32,451 nt of DNA. It comes from Aquificaceae bacterium (GTDB lineage: Bacteria > Aquificota > Aquificia > Aquificales > Aquificaceae). Numbering within the stretch: the first letter of the stretch is position 1; each line of letters opens with the position of its first letter. Both the position numbers and the translations under genes were made by a program. The stretch is taken from NCBI GenBank assembly GCA_025057455.1, contig JANWWY010000016.1, positions 1 through 32,451 of the forward strand. Reading direction: 5' to 3'. Positions 23,786 to 30,315 of the stretch are shown here, in pieces. The notes beneath the pieces are model-generated. The model did no database searches, was not told the origin of the DNA, and was given only the letters and a program-made list of their open reading frames with translations.

Positions 23786-25035
23786 AGTATATAATACTCT
23801 TGCTTTTTTTTCTAAGCCTTTCTTTTGGGGGTGCAAAGGTGGAAGAGCATACGCTTTCAAATGGCATAAAGCTCATAATAAAGGAGACGAAAGGAAAGGG
23901 TATAGTCTCTGGTGTAATTTTCATAAAGTCTGGCACGCACGGAGAGGACAAAAGGGGGCTTACAAGCCTCACCGCTTCCTTGCTTACCAAGGGAACAAAG
24001 AGTTTTGACTCATACCAGATAGCCAGCACCTTTGAGGATTACGGTGGAAGTATTTATGCTTCAGTCGCAGACGACTACGTGGAGATAGGCTTTTCTACGA
24101 AGGTGGAAGGACTCCATAAAGCCCTTGCGGTGATGAAGAGCATTCTAACGGAACCCCTTTTCTCTGAGCAAGACCTTGAGAGGGAGAAGAGAAATACATT
24201 ACAAGCCATAAGGTCAAGGAGGGAAAGGGGACACGAGCTTGCCATGGACCACCTTAGAGGGCTTACCTACAGAGGTTCCAATTACGAGGTGGGACCTTTG
24301 GGTCTTGAAGAGGATGTAAAGGAAATAAAGAGAGAAGACCTTCTTAAAAGGTGGCAAGAGATATTAAAGGCTGAAAACATAGTTGTGAGCCTTGTGGGGG
24401 ATTTTGACAAGGAAAGTATTATGGGGGAGCTAAGAAAAGCCTTTGAGGGTCTTCCGGGGGGAAGGTACGAACTTAGGATAAAGGATGTGCCAATGGAGAA
24501 AGACCTTTTGGAGAGGGTTAAAAGACCTGGCTCTCAGGCTACGGTGCTTTGTGCCTTTGATGCACCACCCTTTTTGAGTGAAGAATACTTTGCCTTCAAA
24601 GTTTTGGATGCCCTGCTGGGTGATGGTATGACATCAAAACTCTTCAAGGAGCTTAGGGAAAAAAAGGGCTATGCCTACGCGGTCTATTCCACCTATCCCA
24701 CGCGTCTTTCTTCACCAAGGCTTATAGCCTACATAGGCACTTCACCGGAAAAAAAGGAGGATGCCCTCGGAGACCTGATTAAAGTGGTAAAAAATGTAGA
24801 GATTACGCCTGAAGATGTTGAGCTGGCTAAGAACAAAATAGTGGGAGACTTTCTCCTTGCCCATCAGACAAGGCTCAGACAAGCTTGGTACCTTGGATTT
24901 TTTGAGATTATGGGCTTTGGCTGGAGGATGGACGAAGAGTATCCAGAAAGGATAAGGTCTGTAAGCTTGGAGCAGGTCAAAAAGATGAGGGAGAAATACC
25001 TTAAAATACATCATTGCACAGTGGTGGAACCGTGA
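23782..25035 (+). CDS. exported M16-family protein lacking the zinc site (partner subunit)
   Basis: A 417-residue M16 homologue. Where the active subunit has MAHFLEHMLFNG, this one has LTSLTASLLTKG: all three residues of HxxEH are replaced (Ser, Ala, Ser), so it cannot bind catalytic zinc. The second lobe (KELREKKGYAYAVYSTY) is conserved and, by analogy with mitochondrial processing peptidase and bacterial two-gene M16 systems, would supply substrate-binding Arg/Tyr residues. Residues 1-17 are a clean signal peptide (MKYIILLLFFLSLSFGG). Direct ATGA overlap with the active subunit gene argues for equimolar synthesis. Not a pseudogene: the frame is complete and conserved features away from the zinc site are intact. 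Confidence 0.9.
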   Translation: MKYIILLLFFLSLSFGGAKVEEHTLSNGIKLIIKETKGKGIVSGVIFIKSGTHGEDKRGLTSLTASLLTKGTKSFDSYQIASTFEDYGGSIYASVADDYVEIGFSTKVEGLHKALAVMKSILTEPLFSEQDLEREKRNTLQAIRSRRERGHELAMDHLRGLTYRGSNYEVGPLGLEEDVKEIKREDLLKRWQEILKAENIVVSLVGDFDKESIMGELRKAFEGLPGGRYELRIKDVPMEKDLLERVKRPGSQATVLCAFDAPPFLSEEYFAFKVLDALLGDGMTSKLFKELREKKGYAYAVYSTYPTRLSSPRLIAYIGTSPEKKEDALGDLIKVVKNVEITPEDVELAKNKIVGDFLLAHQTRLRQAWYLGFFEIMGFGWRMDEEYPERIRSVSLEQVKKMREKYLKIHHCTVVEP

Positions 25036-25334
25036 TGGCGGATTTTACAAAGGCAGGACTTGACAGAGGAGACCTTGAAAAGGAGCTTGAGCATACGCTA
25101 ATCTCTGCCAAAATGATTTACAGGACATACAGCGCTACCATTGAAGACCTTACAAAGGAGGAGCTTGAGCACGACCTAAAGGAATACTCAGACCAGATTA
25201 GCAGGTTTATAATACCCTTGGTAAAGAGAGCGGAGGGAACAAGAAACAAGAGACTTGTGGACTTGGCTTACGAGATAAGGTATACCTATGAAAGGCTCGT
25301 ACAGCTTATAAAGCAGAGGATAGAAGAGCTTTGA
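25035..25334 (+). CDS. small all-helical protein of unknown function
   Basis: A 99-residue protein I do not recognise. It is predicted to be almost entirely alpha-helical: DLEKELEHTLISAKMIYRTY, then a Glu/Lys-rich helix, then SRFIIPLVKRAEGT and a long C-terminal helix ending in QLIKQRIEEL. No signal peptide, membrane helix, cysteine or nucleic-acid-binding motif is visible. The ATG at 25035 shares its A with the stop TGA of the upstream M16 gene (TGATG), so translation is coupled. The open frame could be extended to a TTG at 25014, which is less likely. Its 3' end overlaps the convergent fliA-like gene by 29 bases. Being last in the sbcDC-M16 run gives no functional clue. Confidence 0.75.
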   Translation: MADFTKAGLDRGDLEKELEHTLISAKMIYRTYSATIEDLTKEELEHDLKEYSDQISRFIIPLVKRAEGTRNKRLVDLAYEIRYTYERLVQLIKQRIEEL

Positions 25335-25995
25335 GCTTTTCTATGGCGGAAGCCTTTATCTGAGAAACCCTTGCCATAGAAACTCCCAACAGCTTTGCCA
25401 CTTCCTTTAGGGGAATATCCTCATAGTAGAGGAGCTGGAGGACCAACTTTTCTCTCTCGTCGAGCTTTTCTATGGCCTTTAGGAGCTTTTCTCTAAGGTC
25501 GCTCTTTATTACTGTCTCTTCAGGTCCTTCCTCTTTGCTTTCAAACAGCTCCTCGTAGCTTCTGCCTTCCTGAAACATTTCGTCAAGGCTAAGAAGGTAG
25601 GAAAAGCTAATAGCTTGAAGCTCTTCCGTTAGTTTTTCTTGGCTTACCCCTAAGAACTGTGCCAACTCCTCGTCGCTTGCCTCCTTCCCCTTCTCCATGC
25701 TTAACCTTTCCATAGCTTGCCTTATGGTTTTCTCCCTAGACCTTAAGTTTCTGCTTGCAAAGTCTAAGCTTCTCAAATAGTCATACATGGCACCCCTTAT
25801 TCGCAATTTTAAGTAAGCTGTTGGGTTTCTGCTCTTGTCAAGCTTTGGCAGGGCCTCTATGAGTGCCAATATGCCATAACCTATAAGGTCGTTCACATCC
25901 ACAGAAGGAGGAAGGTGTCTGTGTATGCGATAGGCTGTCTGTCTAATAAGGGGTAGATAGGACAGTACTAAATCCTTCTGTTCCTCTGAGGTCAT
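25306..25995 (-). CDS. fliA: FliA-like RNA polymerase sigma factor (sigma-28 group)
   Basis: A 229-residue group 3 sigma factor lacking region 1. Region 2 begins LVLSYLPLIRQTAYRIHRHLPPSVDVNDLIGYGILALIEAL, close to the FliA consensus, and continues with RIRGAMYDYLRS (region 2.4 start). Region 3 is EKGKEASDEELAQFLGVSQEKL, and region 4 has LDEREKLVLQLLYYEDIPLKEVAKLLGVSMARVSQIKASAIEKLK, where the SxARVSQI helix is typical of sigma-28. In flagellated bacteria FliA transcribes late flagellar, pilin and chemotaxis genes. Here it is the last gene of a type II secretion operon and no flagellar gene is visible. The ATG at 25995 gives the usual FliA N-terminus; a GTG at 26016 overlapping the upstream gene would add seven residues. 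Neither has a clear ribosome site. Confidence 0.85.
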   Translation of the reverse strand: MTSEEQKDLVLSYLPLIRQTAYRIHRHLPPSVDVNDLIGYGILALIEALPKLDKSRNPTAYLKLRIRGAMYDYLRSLDFASRNLRSREKTIRQAMERLSMEKGKEASDEELAQFLGVSQEKLTEELQAISFSYLLSLDEMFQEGRSYEELFESKEEGPEETVIKSDLREKLLKAIEKLDEREKLVLQLLYYEDIPLKEVAKLLGVSMARVSQIKASAIEKLKALLSSAL

Positions 25996-26005
25996 TATGA
26001 ATATT

Positions 26006-26497
26006 TTAGCCAGCACCGTAGGATGTAAGCAAAGGATATAGGAAATTAAACCACAGAAGATTACTCAAAAGGTGTAAAAGAGAAACAAAAACCAAAGAAC
26101 CTGTCCTTTGGTAAACCACACCAAACAGGAGGGATGGGAAAAAGGTAAGCACAGACCAAAGGTCGCCGTAAAGTATTACGTGAGGAAGAGTAAAAAGCAC
26201 AGATGTAAACAAAAGTGAAAATTTACTCATTAGATAGGCTCTAAAGAAGGTCTCCTCCGCAAGAGCTTGCAGGGCAAGATTTAAGAAGTTGTTAGGGTAG
26301 AGATAATACAGGAACGGCAGAGAAAAAAGGGAAAGATTCCAGGGGCTTTTTATGCCAAGTCTTTCCAAGGGTATAAAGGCAAGAGGGAGAAACAGTATTA
26401 TGGGACTGAGATTGGGAAAGCCCAAAAATCTGTGGCTCAGAAGGCTTAGAATCAAGAGTCCATAGAGGACAAGCTCAGTATATTTTCTTATAAACAA
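26006..26497 (-). CDS. CPBP-family glutamic-type intramembrane protease
   Basis: A 163-residue very hydrophobic protein with about five or six membrane segments. All CPBP (Abi/Rce1) catalytic motifs are intact: EETFFR (Glu81, Glu82, Arg86), LPHVILYG (His106) and HLLSN (His142, Asn146). The family includes CAAX processing enzymes and the bacterial sorting proteases (myxosortase-type) that cleave C-terminal Cys-containing tags. At 163 residues it is a minimal version, as are many sorting-type members. It overlaps gspK by 23 bases and is followed by the fliA-like gene, so it is embedded in the type II secretion operon. Its likely substrate is the tagged protease encoded at 30316-32187, but this is inference. 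Confidence 0.88.
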   Translation of the reverse strand: MFIRKYTELVLYGLLILSLLSHRFLGFPNLSPIILFLPLAFIPLERLGIKSPWNLSLFSLPFLYYLYPNNFLNLALQALAEETFFRAYLMSKFSLLFTSVLFTLPHVILYGDLWSVLTFFPSLLFGVVYQRTGSLVFVSLLHLLSNLLWFNFLYPLLTSYGAG

Positions 26498-27323
26498 ACC
26501 TGCCTGCCTCCCTGTCGTATATGGCAGAAAAGCTTACGTTGTATCCGCCCGTCTTTAAGTCCATAACTATGTGAAAAAATCTACTCTTGGTGTCTATGTA
26601 GTTTCTGACCTTGTAGAGCATGTCAAAGGTAAAGCCCTCAACGAGGACCAAATCCTCTGGCTTTCTGAAGGGTTCTTTTGTTCTTCTTTCCACGATTTTC
26701 GTGGCTAAGGCTTGGTCTATCCTGTTATCAAGAAGCATAAGAACCGTAGGGGGTGCTGTGTTTACGTTTACCTTTCCAGAAGAAAAGGTAGTGCTTACGC
26801 TCCAAAGCCCTGGATAGAAGGTCTCGCCTACGTTTTTTCCCTGTAGGTCCTCCGGTTTAAAACCTACGTAAAGGAGCTCCTCCTTTGAGTGGAGGGGTGC
26901 ACGCTTTATGGGATACTGACTATCAAAGGAGCCATCCTTCTTGCCTATCCATATGAGAAGCCTTTCAAGATACTGACTTTCTATCCTAAGGTAAGAAAAG
27001 ATATTTCTGAAAAGTTCTAAGTCTTCCCCAGCCCTGTTAAGGTTTATAAACCTATCTTCGTCGTATATGCTTATGGTGAGCTCGCCCCTCTCTGTTTTAA
27101 AGCCTATGGGATAGGCCCATCTTTCGCCAAGGTGGTCTACGGTAGGGTCATCGGACCTTATTATGGCTATCGCTAAGGGAAGGGCGGACTTAAACACGTA
27201 AAGAGCCTGAGTTCTCGCATATACCTGCTCCACTGCCCTTTGCGTGCTTCTTACTGCGGTATAGAGGTCAAGCACCATAGTGCTGGCACTTAAGAAAAGA
27301 AACAAAGCCAAAACTACAGTCAT
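26475..27323 (-). CDS. gspK: GspK-like minor pseudopilin of the type II secretion system
   Basis: A 282-residue protein with a hydrophobic N-terminal helix (residues 2-20) and a large periplasmic domain. GspK traits are the GELTISIYDEDRFINLNRAGED segment, the two SAM-like helical regions and the hallmark GKVNVNTAPPTVLMLL, followed by FRKPEDLVLVEGFT. GspK caps the pseudopilus tip with GspI and GspJ. An oddity: there is no prepilin leader. Translation begins directly in the hydrophobic helix (MTVVLALFLFLS), with no positively charged leader and no Gly before the cleavage point, and the in-frame upstream codons contain no start. It overlaps gspM by ATGA and the CPBP gene by 23 bases. Confidence in the family is good, in processing low. 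Confidence 0.85.
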   Translation of the reverse strand: MTVVLALFLFLSASTMVLDLYTAVRSTQRAVEQVYARTQALYVFKSALPLAIAIIRSDDPTVDHLGERWAYPIGFKTERGELTISIYDEDRFINLNRAGEDLELFRNIFSYLRIESQYLERLLIWIGKKDGSFDSQYPIKRAPLHSKEELLYVGFKPEDLQGKNVGETFYPGLWSVSTTFSSGKVNVNTAPPTVLMLLDNRIDQALATKIVERRTKEPFRKPEDLVLVEGFTFDMLYKVRNYIDTKSRFFHIVMDLKTGGYNVSFSAIYDREAGRFVYKKIY

Positions 27324-27712
27324 CTTATTCTCATATCCACCTCGTACAGCCCCTGACCTGTGTTGTCAACCCCTGTAAACTTAAGAATTTCCACGCCAGA
27401 GCTCTCCAAAGAGTATATAAACTTTGGTACGTTCTCTCCCCTTAGGTTTCTCGCCCTTACCTCGTAGCCTACATCCACCTGCTTGAAAGAGACAAAGTCA
27501 GCACCCACCTCTGAAAGCTTCAGTCTTACGAAGTTCTCGTCTATGTTTGCCTTCTGCCTTGTATGATAATTTTTCAGAAGAAGCATAACCTCCTTATGCA
27601 GTAAGTATTCCAAATAGTAGGCATCCCTAAGTCTATAGTATCTTTCAAGTAGAAAAGCCAAAAGGACTAAGCTCAAAAGCAAGAGGACAAAGTTCACCCT
27701 TCTTACGCTCAT
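27320..27712 (-). CDS. gspM: GspM-like inner-membrane platform protein
   Basis: A 130-residue bitopic protein: short basic N-terminus (MSVRR), a membrane helix (about residues 6-22), a helical linker and a C-terminal ferredoxin-like domain (VSFKQVDVGYEVRARN...GVEILKFTG...LYEVDMRIR). This is the layout of GspM/EpsM and, more distantly, PilO. The assignment rests on this topology and on its place between gspL and gspK rather than on a strict motif. It would stabilise GspL and link the ATPase to the pseudopilus. It overlaps both neighbours by ATGA. Confidence 0.75.
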   Translation of the reverse strand: MSVRRVNFVLLLLSLVLLAFLLERYYRLRDAYYLEYLLHKEVMLLLKNYHTRQKANIDENFVRLKLSEVGADFVSFKQVDVGYEVRARNLRGENVPKFIYSLESSGVEILKFTGVDNTGQGLYEVDMRIR

Positions 27713-28863
27713 GGCAGTCTAATCTCAAATTCTACGCTACCGGCTGGTGTCTCTTTGGTAGATTGTAGCTTTAGACCTTCTAAGGTCTTCCTGTCTGCCT
27801 CACCCTTTACGCTGAGCCTTCCGTCCGCATACTCAAAGCGGTAGAGCTTCATGCCTGGCTTTAGGCTTTCCTGAGCTTTTACAAAAAGCTTCGTGAGCCT
27901 GTATTCTTCCCCCGTGGAAACCTTTGCCCTAACCTGTTGATGCAATGAAACTATAGGTTCTCTTGGAAATAACTTTTTAAACTCTGTCCTTTGAAGCTCT
28001 CTCAGCTCTTGCGTAGAGTAGAGCCTTTGCATGGCAAGAAGGCTAACAAAAAAGGCCACCGCAATACCAACACCAGAAAAGGCTATCTTTCTTAGGTCCT
28101 CCTGAGATAACTCCCTCCTTGTGAAATCTGGGTAGGGATTTTTCAGAACCTCCCTTAGGCACGCACCAAGGCACACCGCATACTCTGGCTCACAGTAAGT
28201 TAGAGGTATAACTTGGGGGAAAAGTCCTTCCAAGCCCTTTAGCCTAGAACCACCACCCGTAAGAAGCACTTTCCTCTCTTCAAAGCTATAACCTGAAAGC
28301 TCGAGAATTTCCTCTACCGATGCCTTGACCTCCGCCAAGCTTAGACCTTCGCTCTTCTTTAGTTTTTCAGCCTCCTCCAGACTCAAGCTCTTAGCCTCGC
28401 ATACCCTCTGAGTTATGTAATCACCTCCCCTTAGCACGACCCTGAAAGATTTTAGAAGCCCCCCCTCCACCTCAACAAAAACCGTTTTCCTCCTTCCCCA
28501 GTCTATGGCAAAGCCATTGTTAGAATACAGGCTAAAAAGTCTTGCAAGGGCAAAAGGCTCAAGCTCAACAAACTCACAGCGGTTAAAGTTCCTGTAGAGG
28601 GCGAGATATAACCTATCGTCCACATAGCCAACATCATACCTGCTTTCTGGAAACTTTTCCCTTGCGTAGGCTTTCAAGGTTTGAACTGTGGACTTTCTCT
28701 CATGCTTTTTATACCTCTCCGTCCTTATAAAACACCTATCTGAAGGCACCACGCACAGGATTTTGCCCCTTTTTGAAGATACATGCCAGTTTTTTGAAAT
28801 TGGACTGTATTCAAGGCTAAAAAGCTTTTCCCCTTCCTTGGCTGTTATAACCCTTCTTAGCAT
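27709..28863 (-). CDS. gspL: GspL-like actin-fold platform protein
   Basis: A 384-residue protein with a cytoplasmic actin-like domain (about 1-245), including a PilM/GspL-type phosphate-loop region (FAIDWGRRKTVFVEVEGG) and the adenosine-type loop VLLTGGGSRLKGLEGLF near residues 200-216. A membrane helix follows (about 258-277, FSGVGIAVAFFVSLLAMQ), and a periplasmic ferredoxin-like domain ends at residue 384. This is the GspL layout: the cytoplasmic part binds GspE and the periplasmic part binds GspM. The start abuts the gspE stop (TGAATG). PilM plus PilN fused would look alike; the following gspM and gspK favour type II secretion. Confidence 0.82.
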   Translation of the reverse strand: MLRRVITAKEGEKLFSLEYSPISKNWHVSSKRGKILCVVPSDRCFIRTERYKKHERKSTVQTLKAYAREKFPESRYDVGYVDDRLYLALYRNFNRCEFVELEPFALARLFSLYSNNGFAIDWGRRKTVFVEVEGGLLKSFRVVLRGGDYITQRVCEAKSLSLEEAEKLKKSEGLSLAEVKASVEEILELSGYSFEERKVLLTGGGSRLKGLEGLFPQVIPLTYCEPEYAVCLGACLREVLKNPYPDFTRRELSQEDLRKIAFSGVGIAVAFFVSLLAMQRLYSTQELRELQRTEFKKLFPREPIVSLHQQVRAKVSTGEEYRLTKLFVKAQESLKPGMKLYRFEYADGRLSVKGEADRKTLEGLKLQSTKETPAGSVEFEIRLP

Positions 28864-30273
28864 TCACCCCTCCACCTTTACCGCCCTTACTACTTCTTCA
28901 AGGGTGGTTATGCCTGCTAAAGCCTTCCTTATGCCATCTTCCAGCATGCTCTTAAAACCCCTTGACCTGGCAAAGTTTCTCAGCTCTACCGCATCCTGAG
29001 TCCTGAGTATTACCTTTTTAAATTCTTCGTCCACTTCCAGGACTTCGTATATGCCCGTCCTTCCCCTGTAGCCCGTTCCCATGCAATGCTCGCAACCTTT
29101 CCCCTTGTAGAGGGTGCAGTCCTCTTGCAAACCAAACTCCAAAAGCTCTTCCTTTGAAGGTCTGTATTCCTCTTTGCAATGAGGGCATACTTTCCTTACA
29201 AGCCTTTGTGCCACCACACCATCAAGAGCTGAAGCAATGAGAAAAGGCTCAATACCTAAGTCAAAGAGCCTTGTTATGGCGGAAGTTGCGTCGTTTGTAT
29301 GAAGGGTAGAGAGAACGAGATGTCCCGTCAGGGCAGACTGAACCGCTATTTCTGCCGTCTCCGGGTCTCTTATCTCCCCCACCATTATCACGTCTGGGTC
29401 TTGTCTTAGCACTGCTCTTAGCCCTGCGGCAAAGGTAAGACCTACCTTTGGATTTACCTGAATTTGGCTTACGCCTTCAATTTGGTATTCTGGTGGGTCT
29501 TCTATGGTTATGATGTTCCTCGTAGGCGTCTTTATCTCCAGAATCATTGCGTAGAGGGTGGTGCTTTTCCCCGCACCCGTAGGACCCGTTGCCAGCACTA
29601 TACCGTAGGGCTTGCGAGAAAGCCTTCTTAGCTTTATAAGGTCTTCCTCCCAAAGTCCGAGGTCTTCAAGCCTTAAGAGTCTTCCTCCTTTCTCCAAGAG
29701 CCTCAAAACGACCCTTTCACTGAAAACTGTGGGCACAACAGAAACTCTTATGTCCAAGTGCCTTGCTCCCACCTTGACCGCTATCTTACCATCTTGAGGA
29801 ATTCTCCTCTCCGCCACATTAAGGCTTGCCAGCACCTTTATGCGCAAAACCACCTGTTCATGGAGGGATGTAGGGATGTGCGTATACTCGTGGAGAACAC
29901 CATCCAGCCTGATTCTTACCGTTGACTGACTCTCATAAGGTTCTATATGAACATCGGAGGCACCCGAGTTAACAGCTTTTATGAGCACTTGATTTACAAA
30001 GCTAACCGCAGGGCTTGTTTCTTCCTCGTATAGTATATCTTTGACTTCTCTTTCTTCAAACTCCCCTTCTATTCTTACCTCTTCCTGTGCAAGCACCTCT
30101 TGCAGTTTTTGAGCAAACTCCTCTTCTGGCAAAAACACTGGAATGATTTCCTTACCAGTACCAAACCTAAGCTCTTCAAGGGTAAGAGGGTCCACATTCC
30201 TTGGTGCAAGCACCTTTATGTAGCCGTCCCCCTCTTCCAGCGGCACAAGACGGTAGGTTTTTAGGAGGTCCAT
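28864..30273 (-). CDS. gspE: type II secretion ATPase GspE
   Basis: A 469-residue hexameric ATPase that powers pseudopilus assembly. The N-terminal part is short (a GspE-N-like domain up to about residue 90); then come the conserved SDVHIEPYE segment, Walker A GPTGAGKSTT (about 229-238), the Asp box, Walker B QDPDVIMVGEIRDPETA and the His box GHLVLSTLHTNDA. A zinc-binding pair of CxxC motifs (CPHC near 360, CEHC near 392) precedes GTGYRGRTGIYEVLEV. PilB would look similar; gspL, gspM and gspK after it decide for GspE. The other components (gspC, D, F, G, H, I, J, prepilin peptidase) are not in the window. It heads the operon. The 8-base gap between a TAAAAT -10 candidate and the ATG, with no ribosome site, suggests a leaderless start. 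Confidence 0.93.
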   Translation of the reverse strand: MDLLKTYRLVPLEEGDGYIKVLAPRNVDPLTLEELRFGTGKEIIPVFLPEEEFAQKLQEVLAQEEVRIEGEFEEREVKDILYEEETSPAVSFVNQVLIKAVNSGASDVHIEPYESQSTVRIRLDGVLHEYTHIPTSLHEQVVLRIKVLASLNVAERRIPQDGKIAVKVGARHLDIRVSVVPTVFSERVVLRLLEKGGRLLRLEDLGLWEEDLIKLRRLSRKPYGIVLATGPTGAGKSTTLYAMILEIKTPTRNIITIEDPPEYQIEGVSQIQVNPKVGLTFAAGLRAVLRQDPDVIMVGEIRDPETAEIAVQSALTGHLVLSTLHTNDATSAITRLFDLGIEPFLIASALDGVVAQRLVRKVCPHCKEEYRPSKEELLEFGLQEDCTLYKGKGCEHCMGTGYRGRTGIYEVLEVDEEFKKVILRTQDAVELRNFARSRGFKSMLEDGIRKALAGITTLEEVVRAVKVEG

Positions 30274-30315
30274 GGGTTAAAATTTTATCAATTTTGGTAC
30301 ATGAGGGTATAAACA
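30274..30315. promoter_or_regulatory. 42-base divergent control region between gspE and the S8 protease
   Basis: This tiny gap must hold both promoters, or they extend into the genes. For gspE (minus strand) TAAAAT lies at 30287-30282; overlapping it, ATTGATAA (30292-30285) matches 5 of 8 bases of the sigma-28 -10 GCCGATAA, with a poor -35. For the protease (plus strand) TTATCA-17-TATAAA (30285-30313) looks like a promoter, but its start would fall after the ATG, so it probably is not the one used. A GAGGG ribosome site (30303-30307) precedes that ATG by eight bases. Overlap of the two sets of elements suggests mutual interference or joint control. Confidence 0.35.

Noticed and set aside
23782-25035. 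Second M16 gene as a decayed pseudogene
   Set aside because: Complete frame, clean signal peptide, conserved second lobe and translational overlap indicate a functional non-catalytic subunit.
25306-25995. RpoS/RpoD-type sigma factor
   Set aside because: Length, absence of region 1 and the region 4 SxARVSQI helix fit the FliA group rather than group 1 or 2.
28864-30273. PilB (type IV pilus) identity for the ATPase
   Set aside because: PilB and GspE share motifs, but the downstream GspL-like fusion, GspM-like and GspK-like genes fit type II secretion better.
30285-30313. TTATCA-17-TATAAA as the promoter of the S8 protease
   Set aside because: Transcription would start after the ATG at 30316 and remove the signal peptide start, while a GAGGG ribosome site supports that ATG.
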